Of a stretch of DNA of 64,000 nt, positions 60,040-64,000 are shown one piece after another. Location: contig VGKY01000004.1 in NCBI GenBank assembly GCA_016866875.1, forward strand, positions 1 to 64,000, written 5' to 3'. A program made the translations under genes and the position numbers. The notes under the pieces were generated by a model. The model was not told the origin of the DNA, did not search any database, and saw only the letters and a list, made by a program, of their open reading frames with translations. How positions within the stretch are numbered: position 1 is the first letter of the stretch; every line of letters starts with the position of its first letter. This DNA is from Candidatus Peribacteria bacterium. GTDB lineage: Bacteria > Patescibacteriota > Gracilibacteria > Peribacterales > Peribacteraceae.

Positions 60040-60062
60040 GAGACGTACCAACGCTACGTCTC
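60040..60062. repeat. REP-like hairpin GAGACGTA-ccaacgc-TACGTCTC
   Basis: 8-bp stem, same GAGACG/CGTCTC family as the RAYT-flanking REPs. Confidence 0.7.
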
Positions 60063-60499
60063 TACACGGACAATAATGATTGAATGTAGTGTTCGGATTG
60101 TGAGGGCTTCACCGGCATCCGATCCTGTACATTGCCTTCCGGAATCACGACCAGTGCATCTTCCTGCGTTTGAGGATGTGCTTCAACGTTTACCGTAAAA
60201 TTGCCATTCTCCAATGCTCGTGTGGCATCTCCGGAGATATCCCCTTCCAAAACCGCTTGCAATCCCCTCTGGTCGAGATCTTCCATTATGCGATGGTGCA
60301 GGCGTTCTGTAAACTCCGGTTCCGTCTCCATACGAAACTTCACCTCCGCCATCTGCTCGGATTTTTTCATCTCGCGCTCCAGATCCTCCGGCCCTTTGAC
60401 TTTGTCACGCAAGCGCTCGTATTCCTCGGGACTGCGAATTCGCTTACGGATCTTTTCGCGTTCGTGACTCGGGAGATGGTCGAGGAAGGAATCGGACAA
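60062..60499 (-). CDS. Hypothetical protein
   Basis: 145-aa highly charged ORF upstream of the noncoding repeat patch. Confidence 0.55.
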   Translation of the reverse strand: MSDSFLDHLPSHEREKIRKRIRSPEEYERLRDKVKGPEDLEREMKKSEQMAEVKFRMETEPEFTERLHHRIMEDLDQRGLQAVLEGDISGDATRALENGNFTVNVEAHPQTQEDALVVIPEGNVQDRMPVKPSQSEHYIQSLLSV

Positions 60500-60500
60500 A

Positions 60501-60551
60501 GGTAGAAAGTAGCAAGTAGAAGGGAGTAAATACTACTCCTACCTGCTACTG
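60501..60551. repeat. Inverted AAGTAGC/GCTACTT-type heptamer arms with a 2-nt gap, abutting the nrdJ stop
   Basis: ggtagaaagtagcaagtagaagggagta-aa-tactactcctacctgctactg. Confidence 0.75.
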
Positions 60552-63500
60552 TTAACTACACCCACTCGTCGCCCCGCAGTCGAGACAGACCTCACACGAA
60601 CCATTGCGCTTCATCTTGAAACTCCCGCAGCCCGAGCACATTGATCCGGTGAACCCCTGCTGCTTGGCAAGGGCGATCTTCGTCGGGGCAATGGCCACAT
60701 CGGCGACGGCTTTCTCCGTCTCCACGGCTGTCTTTTCCTGAACCTTCGCTGCTAACTGCTCGCTGCACGCTACTCCCTTCTCTGCATCAAACGGCAGCCG
60801 AACAGATGAAGCACCTTCATCCACAACCGGGAGTCGCATGGCAAAGGCTTCTTTGCTCTTCGTTCCAGTTTCATACGCCATGTCGACGAGATCTGCGTTG
60901 TGGAAGCGCTTAGCCTTGTCTTTTGGCAGGAACTTGAGGGCCATCCAGCGCCCCATGTAGTCCATGAGACTCCGGACCATCGGGATCTCTTTGTTCATGG
61001 TCATGCCCGCTGGATCGAACTTCGCCCCCACGAGCTTCTCGCAGAGCACTTCAAGCGGGACTCCGTACTGCAGGTTCATGGAGAGGCTGAGTGCGAGCGT
61101 GTCCATGACGCCCGAGAGGGTGGACCCTTCCTTGCTCATCTTGATGAAAATCTCCCCCGGAGCGCCGTCCTCGTAGAGACCCACGTGGATGTAGCCTTCG
61201 TGGCCCGCAACGGAGAACTTGTGCGTGAGACTGAGCCTTTCATCGGGAAGCTTCCTGCGTCGAGGCACTTCTTGAATGACGATCTTTTCGACGATGACTT
61301 CCTTGACATCCTTTTCGTCTTTTTCGTCTTTCGCCTTCGTATCAGACTTGTTACTGAGCGCCTGGCTCATCTTGCAGCCATCGCGATACAGCGCGTTGGC
61401 CTTCAGGCCGAGCTTCCAGCTGAGGAAGTACGCGTCTTTGATGTCCTCCACAGTCGCATCGCTCGGCAGGTTGATGGTCTTAGAGATCGCACCGGAAATG
61501 AAGGGCTGCGAAGCCGCCATCATGCGAATGTGCCCCTCGGCAGCGATATAGCGCTCCCCAATCTTGCCGCACTTGTTAGCACAGTCGAAAACCGGCAGAT
61601 GCTCAGGCTTGAGGTGAGGAGCCCCCTCGACCGTCATGTGCCCACAGATCCACAGGTTGGCCTCGTCGATCTGCTGCTGGGTGAACCCCAGCGCCGGCAG
61701 AACAGCGAAGTGGAAGTCCTGCATTTGGGTTTCCGAGAAGCCGAGACCCTTCATGGTGTCCTCCCCAAGCACCCAGCGATTGAAGGCAAATCCGATCTCG
61801 AAGACTTGGGGCAGGTTCTTCTCGATCTTGGCGATGTCCGCGTCCTCGAAACCCTTCTTTCGCAGTGTTTGGCGGTTGATGTGCGGGGCGCCCTCGAGTG
61901 TGAGACTACCCATGACGTACTGCATGATCTCCCGCACTTCACGGTCGCTGTAATGCAGCGCGTGGAGCGCGGGCTTCACCGACTGGTTGGCGATCTTCAT
62001 GTAGCCTCCGCCAGCGAGCTTTTTAAACTTCACCAATGCGAAATCCGGCTCGACTCCGGTTGTATCACAATCCATGAGAAGACCGATCGTTCCCGTTGGG
62101 GCGATGACGGTCGTCTGTGCATTACGATACCCATGCTTCTCGCCCATGGAGATCGCCCTGTCCCAACACTCCTTGGAGGCCTCAAGGAGATCCGGCGGAC
62201 ACACACCTTGATCGATGCCGACAGGAGTCACGTGCAGGCCTTCGTACTCGCGTGCAGGGGCATCGTACGCAGCACGACGGTGATTGCGAATGACTCTGAG
62301 CATGTGTTCGGCATTGGCGCTGTACTCCGGAAATGCGCCTAGCGCCTTGGCCATCTCTGCGGATGCGGCGTAGGACTCTCCTGTGAGGATCGCGGTGAGC
62401 GCTGCACAGATCGAACGCGCCTTTGGGGAATCGTAGGGAATGCCCATGCGCATGAGCATCGCGCCGAGGTTGGCGTAGCCAAGGCCGAGGGTGCGGTACT
62501 TGTAGCTTAAGTCCGCAATCTCTCGACTCGGAAACTGCGCCATGAGGACGGAAATCTCGAGAACGATGGTCCAGAGGCGCGCGGCGTGCCGATACTTTAC
62601 GGTGTCGATGCATCCGCGGGATTCGTCGACGAACTTCAGAAGGTTCAGGGATGCGAGATTGCAGGCGGTGTTGTCGAGAAACATATACTCGCTGCAGGGA
62701 TTACTTGCATTGATCCGCCCTCCGACCGGGCACGTGTGCCAATCATTGATTGTGGTGTCGTACTGCACACCGGGATCCGCGCACGCCCACGCGGCGTAGC
62801 CGATCTTGTCCCAGAGATCGCGAGCCTTGAGAGTCTTGCAGGGCTTCGCTGTCCTGCCTTCGGCAATCGCCTTCTTGCGCTCGGTGCGCCAGACCAGATC
62901 CCAAGAGCTGTCGCACTCCACAGCCTCGAAGAAGGCATGGGGTACACGAACGGAGTTATTGGAGTTCTGGCCAGAAACGGTCTGGTAGGCCTCGCCATTG
63001 AAATCCGTGTCGTAACCAGCCTCGGCAAGCGCCGCCACTTTCTTCTCCTCATTCACCTTCCAATCAATGAATGTCTCGATATCGGGGTGATCGAGATCCA
63101 GACAGACCATCTTTGCCGCTCTGCGTGTAGTCCCGCCAGACTTGATCGCGGCGGCCGCGCGGTCGCCGATCTTGAGGAAGCTCATGAGGCCCGAGCTCCG
63201 GCCTCCACCCGAGAGGGGCTCCCCGTCACCGCGGAGATTGCTGAAGTTGGTACCAGTACCCGACCCGAACTTAAACAGGCGCGCCTCACGAACCCACAGA
63301 TCCATGATTCCCCCCTCATTGACCATATCGTCATCCACAGACTGGATGAAGCAGGCGTGAGGCTGCGGGTGGGTATAGGCATCGGTGCTCCGCTTCACCT
63401 CTCCTGTTGCCGGCTCGCAGTAGTAGTGCCCTTGTGCCGGTCCCGTGATGTTGTAGGCATAATGCAGACCCGTATTGAACCATTGGGGGCTGTTGGGCGC

Positions 63501-63980
63501 AGCCATCTGGTGCACGAGCATGTAGGAAAGCTCGTCTTCAAACGCCTGGGCATCCTGTGTGGTATCGAAGTATCCATGCTGCTGACCCCAGTGACGCCAG
63601 CAACCGGCGAGACGGCGCACAACCTGCTTCACCGAACGCTCGGGACCCGTCACGACATTGCCCTGAGCGTCGTGGATGACACTGCCAGCGTCATCCACCT
63701 GCGGCACGCCCGCCTTGCGATAGTACTTGCTCACGACGATGTCCGTGGCAACCTGCGACCAGCCTGCGGGTACCTCGGCCCCCTCCATCTCAAAGACCAC
63801 CGATCCGTCCGTGTTTTTGATCCTGCTCACGCGCTTTTCGTAGACCACGTCCTCAAGCGGATCCCTCCCGGCACTCGTGAACACCCGATCAATCGTCAAT
63901 GCCCCGTGACGCGCAGACGCGTTCTCTTGGGGAATGTCACGGACCCGGGGAATAGCGGAAGAGGAGGTGGCGGGATTCAT
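60552..63980 (-). CDS. nrdJ: Adenosylcobalamin-dependent (class II) ribonucleotide reductase
   Basis: 'MLVHQMAAPNSPQWFNTGLHYAY', 'GSGTGTNFSNLRGDGEPLSGGGRSSGLMSFLKIGDRAAAAIKSGGTTRRAAKMVCLDLDHPDIETFIDWK', 'NPCSEYMFLDNTACNLASLNL', C-terminal Cys-rich 'CSGCGSFKMKRNGSCEVCLDCG'. Confidence 0.96.
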   Translation of the reverse strand: MNPATSSSAIPRVRDIPQENASARHGALTIDRVFTSAGRDPLEDVVYEKRVSRIKNTDGSVVFEMEGAEVPAGWSQVATDIVVSKYYRKAGVPQVDDAGSVIHDAQGNVVTGPERSVKQVVRRLAGCWRHWGQQHGYFDTTQDAQAFEDELSYMLVHQMAAPNSPQWFNTGLHYAYNITGPAQGHYYCEPATGEVKRSTDAYTHPQPHACFIQSVDDDMVNEGGIMDLWVREARLFKFGSGTGTNFSNLRGDGEPLSGGGRSSGLMSFLKIGDRAAAAIKSGGTTRRAAKMVCLDLDHPDIETFIDWKVNEEKKVAALAEAGYDTDFNGEAYQTVSGQNSNNSVRVPHAFFEAVECDSSWDLVWRTERKKAIAEGRTAKPCKTLKARDLWDKIGYAAWACADPGVQYDTTINDWHTCPVGGRINASNPCSEYMFLDNTACNLASLNLLKFVDESRGCIDTVKYRHAARLWTIVLEISVLMAQFPSREIADLSYKYRTLGLGYANLGAMLMRMGIPYDSPKARSICAALTAILTGESYAASAEMAKALGAFPEYSANAEHMLRVIRNHRRAAYDAPAREYEGLHVTPVGIDQGVCPPDLLEASKECWDRAISMGEKHGYRNAQTTVIAPTGTIGLLMDCDTTGVEPDFALVKFKKLAGGGYMKIANQSVKPALHALHYSDREVREIMQYVMGSLTLEGAPHINRQTLRKKGFEDADIAKIEKNLPQVFEIGFAFNRWVLGEDTMKGLGFSETQMQDFHFAVLPALGFTQQQIDEANLWICGHMTVEGAPHLKPEHLPVFDCANKCGKIGERYIAAEGHIRMMAASQPFISGAISKTINLPSDATVEDIKDAYFLSWKLGLKANALYRDGCKMSQALSNKSDTKAKDEKDEKDVKEVIVEKIVIQEVPRRRKLPDERLSLTHKFSVAGHEGYIHVGLYEDGAPGEIFIKMSKEGSTLSGVMDTLALSLSMNLQYGVPLEVLCEKLVGAKFDPAGMTMNKEIPMVRSLMDYMGRWMALKFLPKDKAKRFHNADLVDMAYETGTKSKEAFAMRLPVVDEGASSVRLPFDAEKGVACSEQLAAKVQEKTAVETEKAVADVAIAPTKIALAKQQGFTGSMCSGCGSFKMKRNGSCEVCLDCGATSGCS

Positions 63981-64000
63981 AGGAGAGAAAATGTTAAGAA

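Noticed and set aside
60900-62342. 480-aa plus-strand ORF antisense to nrdJ
   Set aside because: Mirror ORF of nrdJ; no recognisable domain.

Overview
This 64-kb window looks like chromosomal DNA from a Candidate Phyla Radiation bacterium, possibly Peregrinibacteria/Peribacteria-like. That assignment is inferred from gene content and repeat style; no search was run. It uses the standard code (UGA is a stop).

Housekeeping genes include ftsK, a RdgB-like NTPase, a UvrD/Rep helicase-nuclease, rpoD, dnaG, an NSUN-type methyltransferase, leuS, der, mltG, ybaB, hisS, gyrB, rpsU, glyS, rpsB, tsf, ychF and a class II B12-dependent nrdJ. There is also a MacA/MacB-like efflux operon, tRNA-Tyr(GTA) and tRNA-His(GTG).

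The envelope/accessory layer includes two paralogous HerA/VirD4-like ATPases, an internally duplicated VirB2/TrbC-like protein followed by a PKD protein, and SLH-sortase, SLH-S41 protease and SLH-RlpA architectures. It also includes a 3D/PG-binding protein, a PrsW-like protein and a lone ACP-domain protein.

Most interesting observations: (1) an edge-truncated gene on the minus strand (1-504), missing from the ORF track, encoding 36-aa tandem repeats that are almost identical in DNA, with every codon difference nonsynonymous; (2) degenerate 7-mer and 9-mer tandem arrays that abut gene ends, invade two enzyme genes, and flank an S23-type four-helix-bundle gene in inverted orientation; (3) a truncated REP-associated transposase between two 25-bp REP hairpins; (4) an identical TGTTTTCTG extended -10 motif before both HerA-like genes and the duplicated pilin-like gene; (5) -10 boxes 6-9 nt from many start codons, implying widespread leaderless transcription. 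Family names come from reading the translations only.
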